Assembly (NCBI RefSeq): GCF_000023585.1
Contig: NC_012914.1
Location: 2,247,001-2,311,000 of the forward strand
From: Paenibacillus sp. JDR-2
GTDB taxonomy: Bacteria > Bacillota > Bacilli > Paenibacillales > Paenibacillaceae
Length of the DNA: 64,000 nucleotides
Reading direction: 5' to 3'
Shown here: positions 20,693 to 27,236 of the stretch, piece after piece
How the letters are laid out: each line of letters opens with the position of its first letter
Numbering within the stretch: position 1 is the stretch's first letter
Made by a program: the position numbers and the translations under genes
The notes under the pieces: model-generated
Databases searched by the model: none
Seen by the model: the letters and a program-made list of their open reading frames with translations, nothing else
What the model was told of the DNA's origin: nothing

Positions 20693-21526
20693 ATGGACAT
20701 GGAGAACACGATTTCGAATATAGTTGACCAACTGAAACAAATAAAAGGCGTAACGGCTATTGTTCTTGGCGGTTCGAGAGCCAGGGGAACCGAGAATCCC
20801 CATTCCGATATTGATATCGGTATCTATTACGATTCCGGCCTAGGGCTGGACATCCCGCAGCTTCGCCAAGCGGCTGCTGGAATGGACGACGAGCATCGAG
20901 ATAACGTTGTGACCGAAACAGGCGAGTGGGGACCATGGATTAATGGCGGGGGCTGGCTGAAAATCAATCATATTTCCGTCGATTTCCTCTACAGGGATCA
21001 AAACAAAGTGTCGCAAGTAATCGAACAAGGCATGAGCGGGGAGATCACCATGGATTACCAGCCGGGACATCCTCATGGATTCGTGAATTCGATTTATTTG
21101 GCGGAGGTCGCGCTATGCAAAGTATTATGGGATCCTTCGGAAATCGTAGGCCAGTTGAAAAGCAGAACAACTCCTTATCCTGCAGCACTTAAAAAAGCGA
21201 TTGTCCAAAGGTTTTTCTGGGAGGCGGGCTTTTCTCTCGAAAATGGATACAAGGGTATCTACAAGAACGATTTATCATATATTGCCGGTTGCTGTTTCAG
21301 GTCTGTGGCTTGCTTGAATCAGGTATTGTTTGCAGTTAACGAAACCTACTCGATGAATGAAAAAGGAGCCTCTGCTATCGTCGATTCGTTCGCTATTGCA
21401 CCACGTCATTATTCCCGTAGGGTAAATGAAATCTTCGCTTTGATCACAGAGGATCCGGATAGCTTAAAGAACGCCTTGAATCTGCTGCGGGAACTCATTG
21501 AGGAAACTGAACAACTTATTAAGTAA
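20693..21526 (+). CDS. Nucleotidyltransferase-domain protein
   Basis: A protein of 277 residues with an N-terminal minimal nucleotidyltransferase fold: the motif GGSRARGTENPHSDIDIGIY (about 26-45) gives G-S and the metal-binding D-x-D. The rest is helical and may bind substrate. It resembles kanamycin/lincosamide-type or DUF4037-type nucleotidyltransferases, but no resistance function can be claimed. The start is taken as ATG 20693 after GGTGAG; ATG 20699 is an equally spaced alternative. It is monocistronic, ending 4 bp before the -35 box of the trpS leader. Confidence 0.8.
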   Translation: MDMENTISNIVDQLKQIKGVTAIVLGGSRARGTENPHSDIDIGIYYDSGLGLDIPQLRQAAAGMDDEHRDNVVTETGEWGPWINGGGWLKINHISVDFLYRDQNKVSQVIEQGMSGEITMDYQPGHPHGFVNSIYLAEVALCKVLWDPSEIVGQLKSRTTPYPAALKKAIVQRFFWEAGFSLENGYKGIYKNDLSYIAGCCFRSVACLNQVLFAVNETYSMNEKGASAIVDSFAIAPRHYSRRVNEIFALITEDPDSLKNALNLLRELIEETEQLIK

Positions 21527-21530
21527 GTAT

Positions 21531-21558
21531 TTGACAAATCTATGCGTTCTGTTGTAAA
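21531..21558 (+). promoter_or_regulatory. Candidate promoter for the trpS leader
   Basis: TTGACA at 21531-21536, 16 bases, then TGTAAA at 21553-21558. The -35 is consensus and the -10 matches four of six positions. It is correctly placed ahead of the T-box leader. Confidence 0.55.
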
Positions 21559-21596
21559 AATGTAATAACAAAATTATATACCAACTTGCGATGATG

Positions 21597-21870
21597 AAGA
21601 GAGTACGCATAACGAATACTCCAGAGAGCTGATGGATGGTGCGAATCAGTGTAGGGATTATGCCGAAGTGGGCTTCTGAGCATCCAAACCGAAACAAGAT
21701 TTTGAGTAGGCTTTGGCGAAAGTCTCGTCGTTACAAGAGACGCGTATTCCAGCATCCAGCATGCGTCGATACGTCAAAGCGAGTCCGATTTGCGCGAATC
21801 GGGCTAACGAAGGTGGTACCACGGGGTTTCTCGTCCTTTTCCAAGGATGAGAGCCCCTTTTTTTATTTCT
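21597..21870 (+). promoter_or_regulatory. T-box riboswitch (tryptophan) of trpS
   Basis: A leader RNA that reads uncharged tRNA and lets transcription continue into trpS when tryptophanyl-tRNA is scarce. The antiterminator T-box sequence AACGAAGGTGGTACCACGG lies at 21806-21824. The terminator stem GGGGTTTCTCGTCC / GGATGAGAGCCCC with a T run covers about 21823-21868. In stem I, the context CGAAG-TGG-GCTTCTGAGC puts a Trp codon TGG at 21669-21671 as the specifier, agreeing with the downstream gene. Confidence 0.93.
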
Positions 21871-21893
21871 AAGTTGAAGAAGGGAGCAAAAAC

Positions 21894-22889
21894 ATGAGCA
21901 CTGTATTAACGGGCATCAAACCAACAGGAAGAGTGCATATCGGCAATTACATCGCGGCAATAAAGCCAGCCCTGGAAATTGCCAAAAAGCAGGATCGCAC
22001 AGCTTTGTATTTTATCGCGGATTATCACGGTCTAACGTTTATTCAAAATCGGGATGAGTTTAACGATCTTTCTTACGGGATTGCGGCGACGTGGCTGGCT
22101 TTGGGGCTTAATCCGGAGCAGGTTGTATTTTACCGCCAATCCGACGTACCGGAGATTTTCGAGCTTAGCTGGATTCTGGCCTGCATGGCGCCAAAAGGTC
22201 TGATGAATCGTGCTCATGCTTATAAGGCGGTCGTGGATAAAAACGAGCAGCTAGGCGTGGATACCGATACCGGCGTTAATATGGGCCTGTTTACTTATCC
22301 GATCTTAATGGCGGCGGATATCTTGCTTTTTCAGACGGATCAAGTTCCGGTCGGCAAAGACCAGATTCAGCATGTCGAAATTGCAAGGGATCTGGCGGAA
22401 GCCTTTAACCGCAACTATGGCGAGACCTTTAAGCTGCCTAATTATATCGTGGATGAGCAAACGGCCGTGATACCGGGACTGGATGGACGGAAAATGAGCA
22501 AAAGCTACAACAATACGATTCCGCTGTTTGAGTCAGCCGACAGCTTGATGAAGCTGATTAGCAGAATCAAGACCGATTCTACTCCGCCGCATGAACCTAA
22601 AGATCCTGATACCTCGAATATTTATCTGCTTTATAAAGAGTTTGCTACGGATGAGCAAATTGAAATATTACGGAAAAAATTCCAAAGCGGTATAAGCTGG
22701 GGGGAAGCGAAGCAGGAGCTTTATCAGGTTATGAATGCTTTCCTGGAGGAGCCGCGGGAGAAATATAATCAATACATGGCGGCAAAGGACCAAATCGATG
22801 ATATTCTGAGTGAAGGCGCAAGGAAAGCAAGAGCTATAGCACAACCTTTGCTGGAGCAGGTAAAATACAAGTTGGGGAGATACAGGTAA
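21894..22889 (+). CDS. trpS: Tryptophanyl-tRNA synthetase
   Basis: A class Ic aminoacyl-tRNA synthetase of 331 residues, the normal length for bacterial TrpRS. It charges tRNA-Trp in the cytoplasm. The HIGH-type motif is PTGRVHIGNY (about 10-19) and the KMSKS loop is GRKMSKSYNN (about 201-210). The ATG follows AAGGGAG. It is controlled by the tryptophan T-box leader directly upstream. Its stop is immediately followed by a decayed VOC-family fragment. Confidence 0.97.
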   Translation: MSTVLTGIKPTGRVHIGNYIAAIKPALEIAKKQDRTALYFIADYHGLTFIQNRDEFNDLSYGIAATWLALGLNPEQVVFYRQSDVPEIFELSWILACMAPKGLMNRAHAYKAVVDKNEQLGVDTDTGVNMGLFTYPILMAADILLFQTDQVPVGKDQIQHVEIARDLAEAFNRNYGETFKLPNYIVDEQTAVIPGLDGRKMSKSYNNTIPLFESADSLMKLISRIKTDSTPPHEPKDPDTSNIYLLYKEFATDEQIEILRKKFQSGISWGEAKQELYQVMNAFLEEPREKYNQYMAAKDQIDDILSEGARKARAIAQPLLEQVKYKLGRYR

Positions 22890-22890
22890 T

Positions 22891-23112
22891 AGGCAAACCT
22901 CAGATGAGACATCCGCTACCTTTACGGTGAACGGAGAACCTTTTCCGGCGTTTGGATTCCAGGTTGATAACATGGATGAGCTGCGTAAGAAAGTAACGGA
23001 CGGCGGCGTTAGGGTGCACGGCGATTCGCTGGCTGAGCCTGTTGAGGAAGGTAGAAGATTTCTGAAAATTTATGATCTGGACGGAAATTTAATCGTTGCG
23101 CATACAGCCTAG
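22891..23112 (+). pseudogene. Remnant of a VOC/glyoxalase-family gene (C-terminal half)
   Basis: An open frame starting right after the trpS stop encodes about 73 residues (RQTSDETSATFTV..., FGFQVDNMDELRKKV, IYDLDGNLIVAHT) that match the last beta-alpha-beta module of a vicinal-oxygen-chelate protein. The N-terminal half is missing. The only nearby start is GTG at 22927, without a ribosome-binding site. It is therefore called a 5'-truncated remnant, possibly fused to this site by a deletion. Confidence 0.65.
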
Positions 23113-23130
23113 AAATTGAAGGGAAAGAAG

Positions 23131-23170
23131 AAAACTCTACTTCCTCCTGGTGAGGTAGTAGAGTTTTCTT
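23131..23170. terminator. Bidirectional terminator
   Basis: AAAACTCTACT (23131-23141) and AGTAGAGTTTT (23157-23167) form the stem, with further pairing of CCTC and GAGG inside. It separates the VOC remnant from the convergent cyclase-like gene. Confidence 0.8.
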
Positions 23171-23175
23171 TCTAT

Positions 23176-24033
23176 TTAAATTCGATTGTAGGATTTCAAA
23201 GTGATAAGGCTCTTCAGAGTCTTATAAGCCCGCCATTCCAATCTTGCCATTTCACTTGGCGGTTCCCATTGGATTTGCCATCCACCGTCTTGTGCCTGCT
23301 CGGATTCCAGCACGTTCAAGTGAGCCTCAATAACCTCATCCGAAAAAATCTTTCTGCAATACGAATCGGAAGCAGGAGCAAAATCTAGAGGAGTAAGTCC
23401 GTAAGATTGAGGCGGAGCTTCCAAACAGAAGTAGCTCGCCTTAAATAGTTCATCGGATAGCTTGGCAAATAGTTTGTTTACTTCAACGGTTTGAGGGAGG
23501 CTTTCAAGCAGACAGAATGCGGTAATAATCGTATGAGAATCCTCATAATGAGAAGAAGAGATATCGTTCAAGCATATTCCGACAGCTTGCTCTAGCCATG
23601 GATTATTAATGCCTTGCCAATTCAACAAGCCAACTAAGCCAGTTAGCCGGCTAAAAGAGGGCTGATCGGATGATGGATAATTCCAATGCGCGGCACGCGG
23701 ATAATTGCTCGAGGAGGCCGTTATCGTTGGGATTCCTGCTTGTAAATCCGCATTATTCTCAACATATTTACATAACTGACCCGCTAGCTCCGGTGCTTTA
23801 ATATTGGCTTCATAAAGAGTTCGGAGACCAAACTCGATAAAGAGAGGCTGACTTTCCGGTGCCCGTACATCGGGTTCCAGCGCATGTCCAAACCCGCCGT
23901 CTTCATTCTGATAGGCTTTTAGGGCATCTACTACACGGTCCGCGGAACCATTCAAAAAGAATAATTCAAATAGCCTTCTTTCTAGCAATCGGCCATTTTT
24001 CCAGATAAAAGCTGCAGCGTTCTCGAAATTCAT
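23176..24033 (-). CDS. Prenyltransferase/squalene-cyclase-repeat-like protein
   Basis: A 285-residue protein from the ATG at 24031-24033, which follows GAGGTGGAG; an upstream in-frame start at 24066 has no such site. It shows alpha/alpha-toroid repeat features, with QNEDGGFGHALEPD (about 43-56) and a second QDGGWQIQWEP (about 255-265) being QW-like motifs of the terpene cyclase/prenyltransferase beta-subunit superfamily. It is far shorter than a squalene-hopene cyclase (about 630) and lacks a DxDD motif, so cyclase activity is not claimed. It lies 45 bp downstream of the YdeI-like gene on the same strand. Confidence 0.75.
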   Translation of the reverse strand: MNFENAAAFIWKNGRLLERRLFELFFLNGSADRVVDALKAYQNEDGGFGHALEPDVRAPESQPLFIEFGLRTLYEANIKAPELAGQLCKYVENNADLQAGIPTITASSSNYPRAAHWNYPSSDQPSFSRLTGLVGLLNWQGINNPWLEQAVGICLNDISSSHYEDSHTIITAFCLLESLPQTVEVNKLFAKLSDELFKASYFCLEAPPQSYGLTPLDFAPASDSYCRKIFSDEVIEAHLNVLESEQAQDGGWQIQWEPPSEMARLEWRAYKTLKSLITLKSYNRI

Positions 24034-24078
24034 GCTCCACCTCACAGATTTGATAGTTTTCCGCATAGATCAAACGTT

Positions 24079-24672
24079 TCAATCATTTAACCCTTTGCCT
24101 TCAAGAATTTGCTGATAGTATTTCTCTATTCTGGCTTCACGCGTTTTGGATTGCTTGGCGGCGGAGAAATGAAGCAGGTATGCTCTTTGCCGGCCTGGCG
24201 TTAAAGCTTCGAACGCTTCTTTAAAAGCAGGCTGTTCCTCGAATTTAACCTGGAGTTCTTCGGGAACCGAATACTGGTCATTCTTTTTATAAGTAATTTC
24301 CTGGCCGGACTCCTCTATTCCAATGGCCTCATGGATATAAGCCTTCAGGATATCTTCCATTTCTATAATTTGCTCGACATTCGTGAAGCGGATTTGGCGC
24401 GCAGCCTGCACGTTTTCCGTCTGTTGGATGAGAATGCCGTTAGGGTCCTTGAGCAGAGCGCCTTTCTGAAACAAAATGGCACAATACTCTTTAAAGCCGT
24501 GGATGATTAGAATGTTTTTGCCCTCATGCGTATAGCAGGGATGCATCCACTTGAAATCTTCGGTCAGTTCACATTCGAGAACGATCTCTCTCAGCTTGAT
24601 ATATTCTTCTTTCCACTTCTTGGACTTGTTTATAAAACCATCGACTTTGCGGTTTAAAGTACTGTTTGTCAT
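24079..24672 (-). CDS. YdeI/OmpD-associated family protein (DUF1801 domain)
   Basis: A 197-residue cytoplasmic protein. The N-terminal half carries a DUF1801-type domain (FKWMHPCYTHEGKNILIIHG, about 40-60) and the C-terminus the YdeI motif (LTPGRQRAYLLHFSAAKQSK, about 158-178). The family is common in Bacillota; its biochemical role is not established. It sits 21 bp after the PPOX-type gene on the same strand, probably in one operon with it and the cyclase-like gene. Confidence 0.85.
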   Translation of the reverse strand: MTNSTLNRKVDGFINKSKKWKEEYIKLREIVLECELTEDFKWMHPCYTHEGKNILIIHGFKEYCAILFQKGALLKDPNGILIQQTENVQAARQIRFTNVEQIIEMEDILKAYIHEAIGIEESGQEITYKKNDQYSVPEELQVKFEEQPAFKEAFEALTPGRQRAYLLHFSAAKQSKTREARIEKYYQQILEGKGLND

Positions 24673-24693
24673 TAGAAAAACCTCTCATTACGA

Positions 24694-25329
24694 TTAATAC
24701 AACCGATTCTTATAACCGTCCTCAAGCCGGGCGGCAATGACCTCGGGAGTTGATCCATCCAGGTTGGCGTGCTCGGAAATGATTTTGGCAGGGGAGGGCA
24801 GCTGCTCTTTGCCGAGCCACGTCTCGGGCTTCCATAGCTGTGAGCGCAGGAAAGCCTTAGCGCAATGCATATAGCATTCTTTAACCTCTACGATAATACC
24901 GATTTGAGGTGCACGGTCTTTTACAGCTAACGGCTTTAATAGATCTTCCTCTTTGGTTATGTAGGCACTGCCGTTTATTCTTAGAGTTTCTCCAAGTCCC
25001 GGAATAAAAAACTGCAGACCGACATGCGGATTCGATAAAATGTTGCGTAAGGTGTCGATTCTTTTGTTGCCTGGACGCTCCGGAATAATCAAATACTTGT
25101 CATCCAGAACATGAACAAATCCCGGCGCATCGCCTCTCGGGGAGACATCGCAATTCCCGTGGGAATCCGCAGTCGATACAACGAGAAAAGGAGATTGGGA
25201 AATGTAGTTGCGGCAGTTAGAATCAATGACGGAAATAACCTTATGCTCTACAAGCTCACTCGGATAGCCGATTAACGATCGAAGCTCTGCTTCGGAAGTT
25301 ATCAACTGGCTTTGATCTATTCCTGTCAA
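24694..25329 (-). CDS. Pyridoxamine 5'-phosphate oxidase-fold flavoprotein
   Basis: A 211-residue protein of the FMN-binding split-barrel superfamily, matching the MSMEG_1061-type group. Characteristic segments are FLVVSTADSHGNCDVSPRGD (about 46-65), PGNKRIDTLRNILSNPHVGL and a C-terminal KAFLRSQLW. It likely binds FMN or F420-like cofactor; the substrate is unknown. The start is TTG at 25327-25329, preceded by GAGGGTGA. It is the first gene of a three-gene minus-strand operon. Confidence 0.85.
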   Translation of the reverse strand: MTGIDQSQLITSEAELRSLIGYPSELVEHKVISVIDSNCRNYISQSPFLVVSTADSHGNCDVSPRGDAPGFVHVLDDKYLIIPERPGNKRIDTLRNILSNPHVGLQFFIPGLGETLRINGSAYITKEEDLLKPLAVKDRAPQIGIIVEVKECYMHCAKAFLRSQLWKPETWLGKEQLPSPAKIISEHANLDGSTPEVIAARLEDGYKNRLY

Positions 25330-25395
25330 AACGCAATCACCCTCTCAAGGAGATTCCATTATTTTACCATAGGTTAGAAGGGGTTACGAGGTACG

Positions 25396-25711
25396 ATGCT
25401 GACTTTTAAACAATTGATCTTAGAAACTGATTTTTCAAAGGTATGGCAGAAATTTTTGATTCATTATCCTCAAAAAAACGGTTCCTGCTCCCGAGTTTAT
25501 TGAGGATGATCCTTCTTATTTTTTTGATGTTTGCGGTAAGGATGATGAATGGACGGGATATTCTCTTGCGGCTTGTAAATTTAGAGAATGGCTGGGGTAC
25601 TTAATTGATAACAACTCTCCGCGGGCTTTCTCTCCTGAGAGTTTCATTGCCCATTGCTTATGGGAAATGACGTTCTATTTTGGCTTTGACGACTCAAAAG
25701 CTTACGAATAG
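25396..25711 (+). pseudogene. Small gene interrupted by a frameshift in an A7 tract
   Basis: From ATG 25396 (GAGG upstream) the frame reads MLTFKQLILETDFSKVWQKF and stops at the TGA 25501-25503. Removing one A from the A7 run at 25472-25478 joins it to a second frame reading TVPAPEFIEDDPSYFFDV... and ending FYFGFDDSKAYE at the TAG 25709-25711. That gives one protein of about 104 residues. I recognise a DUF-type small cytoplasmic protein but no function. It may be a true mutation or a sequencing error in the homopolymer. Confidence 0.7.
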
Positions 25712-25751
25712 CCGATTTGACCCTTACTTTCGAATTGAACCAATATAAATA

Positions 25752-25800
25752 GAAGGGACTGACCGAAAGCTTTGTGGCTTACGGGTCAGTCCCTTTCTTC
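25752..25800 (+). terminator. Hairpin terminator after the frameshifted gene
   Basis: AAGGGACTGACC and GGTCAGTCCCTT form a 12-bp stem followed by TCTTCT. Confidence 0.7.
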
Positions 25801-25807
25801 TGCAACA

Positions 25808-26005
25808 TAACGATGTGGAACATCGTTAAGGCTTGCTATAAGTAACTTTGTAATGCTCTTAACGATACCGGACATCCTTAAGAACGCAGAAATGGCGCAG
25901 AAATGCTCTAAATGAAGCGATATGCGAATTCTTAACGATATGGGACATCGTAAGCCTTAATAAAAGGAACATTGGAGCCCCTTAACGATATGGCATATCG
26001 TTAAG
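25808..26005. repeat. Cluster of four palindromic CTTAACGAT...ATCGTTAAG elements
   Basis: Between 25712 and 26050 there is no gene. It holds four related inverted repeats: 25808-25828 (arms TAACGATGT/ACATCGTTA, perfect), 25858-25882 (degenerate), 25931-25954 (one base deleted in the right arm) and 25981-26005 (arms CTTAACGATAT/ATATCGTTAAG, perfect). Each would form a hairpin with a 3-base loop. Copies are 50-73 bp apart. They could be binding sites, RNA hairpins or a miniature mobile repeat; no protein is encoded. Confidence 0.8.
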
Positions 26006-26050
26006 GGCCCAGAAGTAGCTCAACAAGTGCAAGACCCTACGTGCTCCGAC

Positions 26051-26935
26051 TTACGAGTTTACTTGCAGCCGGCTCCGGTATTCCCTTGGCGTACAGCCGA
26101 AGCGCTGGCGGAATACGGTGTTGAAGTAGCTTAAGCTATTGAAGCCAACGTCGAGTGCGACTTCCATAATCTTGGCATCGGTCTGCCGCAGACGGCTGGC
26201 CGCCTGTTGGACACGGTAGCTGTTCATATATTCGATTGGGCTTTTTGTTGTAATCCGTTTGAAGAAACGGCAAAAATACGATTCGCTCATCCTAGCCAGC
26301 TCGGCGAGCTTCTGCAAAGGAATAGGCTCGGCATAATTTTGTTCAATATATTCGATAACGGTCTTCAGCCGCTCAATCCGGTAACCCTCTTGCTCGGGCT
26401 TTACGCGTACGGACGGTTTACCCAAGCTGACCAGCTTGGCCAATATGCTAAATAGCAATCCTTTAATTGTAAGCTCCGAAGCGGCTTGTTCGTTACGATG
26501 AACCTCAAATATCTGATCCAGCATCGCAAGAAGCTCCATGCCCGGACCAGGCTCACGGCGCAAATGGGCTGGTACTTCATATCTTTTCTCGAGAACGGGA
26601 GAAATATAACGGTCGAACAAATAATCGATGGATCCGCTGCTGAACAAGCTGGAATGGAAGACAACAGCGTCGAAAGAGCATGGTTTGCCACCAACAACGT
26701 ATCCGGAATGAAGCTCGCCGGAATTGACGAAGATCGCTTCACCTGCCTGCAATTCATAATCCTGCAGATCTACCCGGAATACGGCCGTTCCTTCCGTTAC
26801 TAACAGCAGCTCAAGCTCGTCATGCCAATGCAAATCCAGTAGAGGGGCATCAGACGGACAGGTGATTTCGTACAAGCTGACCGGATAGATCGGGTTACCA
26901 TGCTTGCGAGCTTCTTTTAGCAAAGATTTATCCAT
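26051..26935 (-). CDS. AraC-family regulator with cupin sensor
   Basis: A 294-residue regulator from ATG 26933-26935 (AGGGG upstream). N-terminal cupin domain (about 20-150: LHWHDELELLLVTEGTAVF) and C-terminal AraC HTH pair (about 190-290: LQKLAELARMSESYFCRFFK and IMEVALDVGFNSLSYFNTVF). It is divergent from the GH31 alpha-xylosidase gene across a 301-bp region with a repeated palindromic motif, and probably controls it in response to a sugar. This type usually activates glycoside hydrolase genes in Paenibacillus. Confidence 0.9.
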   Translation of the reverse strand: MDKSLLKEARKHGNPIYPVSLYEITCPSDAPLLDLHWHDELELLLVTEGTAVFRVDLQDYELQAGEAIFVNSGELHSGYVVGGKPCSFDAVVFHSSLFSSGSIDYLFDRYISPVLEKRYEVPAHLRREPGPGMELLAMLDQIFEVHRNEQAASELTIKGLLFSILAKLVSLGKPSVRVKPEQEGYRIERLKTVIEYIEQNYAEPIPLQKLAELARMSESYFCRFFKRITTKSPIEYMNSYRVQQAASRLRQTDAKIMEVALDVGFNSLSYFNTVFRQRFGCTPREYRSRLQVNS

Positions 26936-27236
26936 AAACAAAACCCCTAAGGAAAAATAGCCAATGTCAAAATCGTGATAATAATGAGCAATATTTAGGC
27001 AGAGTTAAAGAGAATAAGACAATATTATTATAACATAACCGCTTACAAGGTACGAGAAGCTACTGAGTAGGCTAGAAACAACTTAGAAATCCTCGCAAGG
27101 CAAGACTTTTATCACGATTCAATAAGCAAACGCTTACGAATTAAGCGAATGCTTACGAAGTATGACTTCGCAATTCATTAAGCGAATGCTTACGAAGCTA
27201 TAATTGCTTCGCAATTATTTGAGGAGGAACCCAAAC
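26936..27236 (+). promoter_or_regulatory. Regulatory region between AraC and alpha-xylosidase genes
   Basis: This non-coding 301-bp stretch has an AT-rich upstream part (26960-27040) and, next to the alpha-xylosidase gene, three copies of TAAGC-N4-GCTTACGAA. Two further small hairpins, CGAAG...CTTCG (about 27156-27170) and AATTGCTTCGCAATT (about 27202-27216), follow. The last hairpin ends just before the GAGGAGG ribosome-binding site. I cannot point to a convincing -35/-10 pair. Confidence 0.55.
27123..27196 (+). repeat. Three copies of the TAAGC-N4-GCTTACGAA motif
   Basis: Copies at 27123-27140 (TAAGCAAACGCTTACGAA), 27142-27159 and 27179-27196 (both TAAGCGAATGCTTACGAA). Each is an inverted repeat TAAGC/GCTTA plus a conserved CGAA tail. 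A fourth copy is in the ABC exporter leader at 12075-12092. Confidence 0.8.

Noticed and set aside
20693..21526. Aminoglycoside resistance nucleotidyltransferase
   Set aside because: Only the generic nucleotidyltransferase motif is visible; nothing in sequence or context supports a resistance role.
23176..24033. Squalene-hopene cyclase
   Set aside because: The protein is less than half the family length and lacks the catalytic DxDD motif; only the repeat fold is supported.
25808..26005. CRISPR array from four repeats 50-73 bp apart
   Set aside because: Spacing is irregular, the repeats differ, they are strong palindromes with 3-base loops and there are no cas genes.
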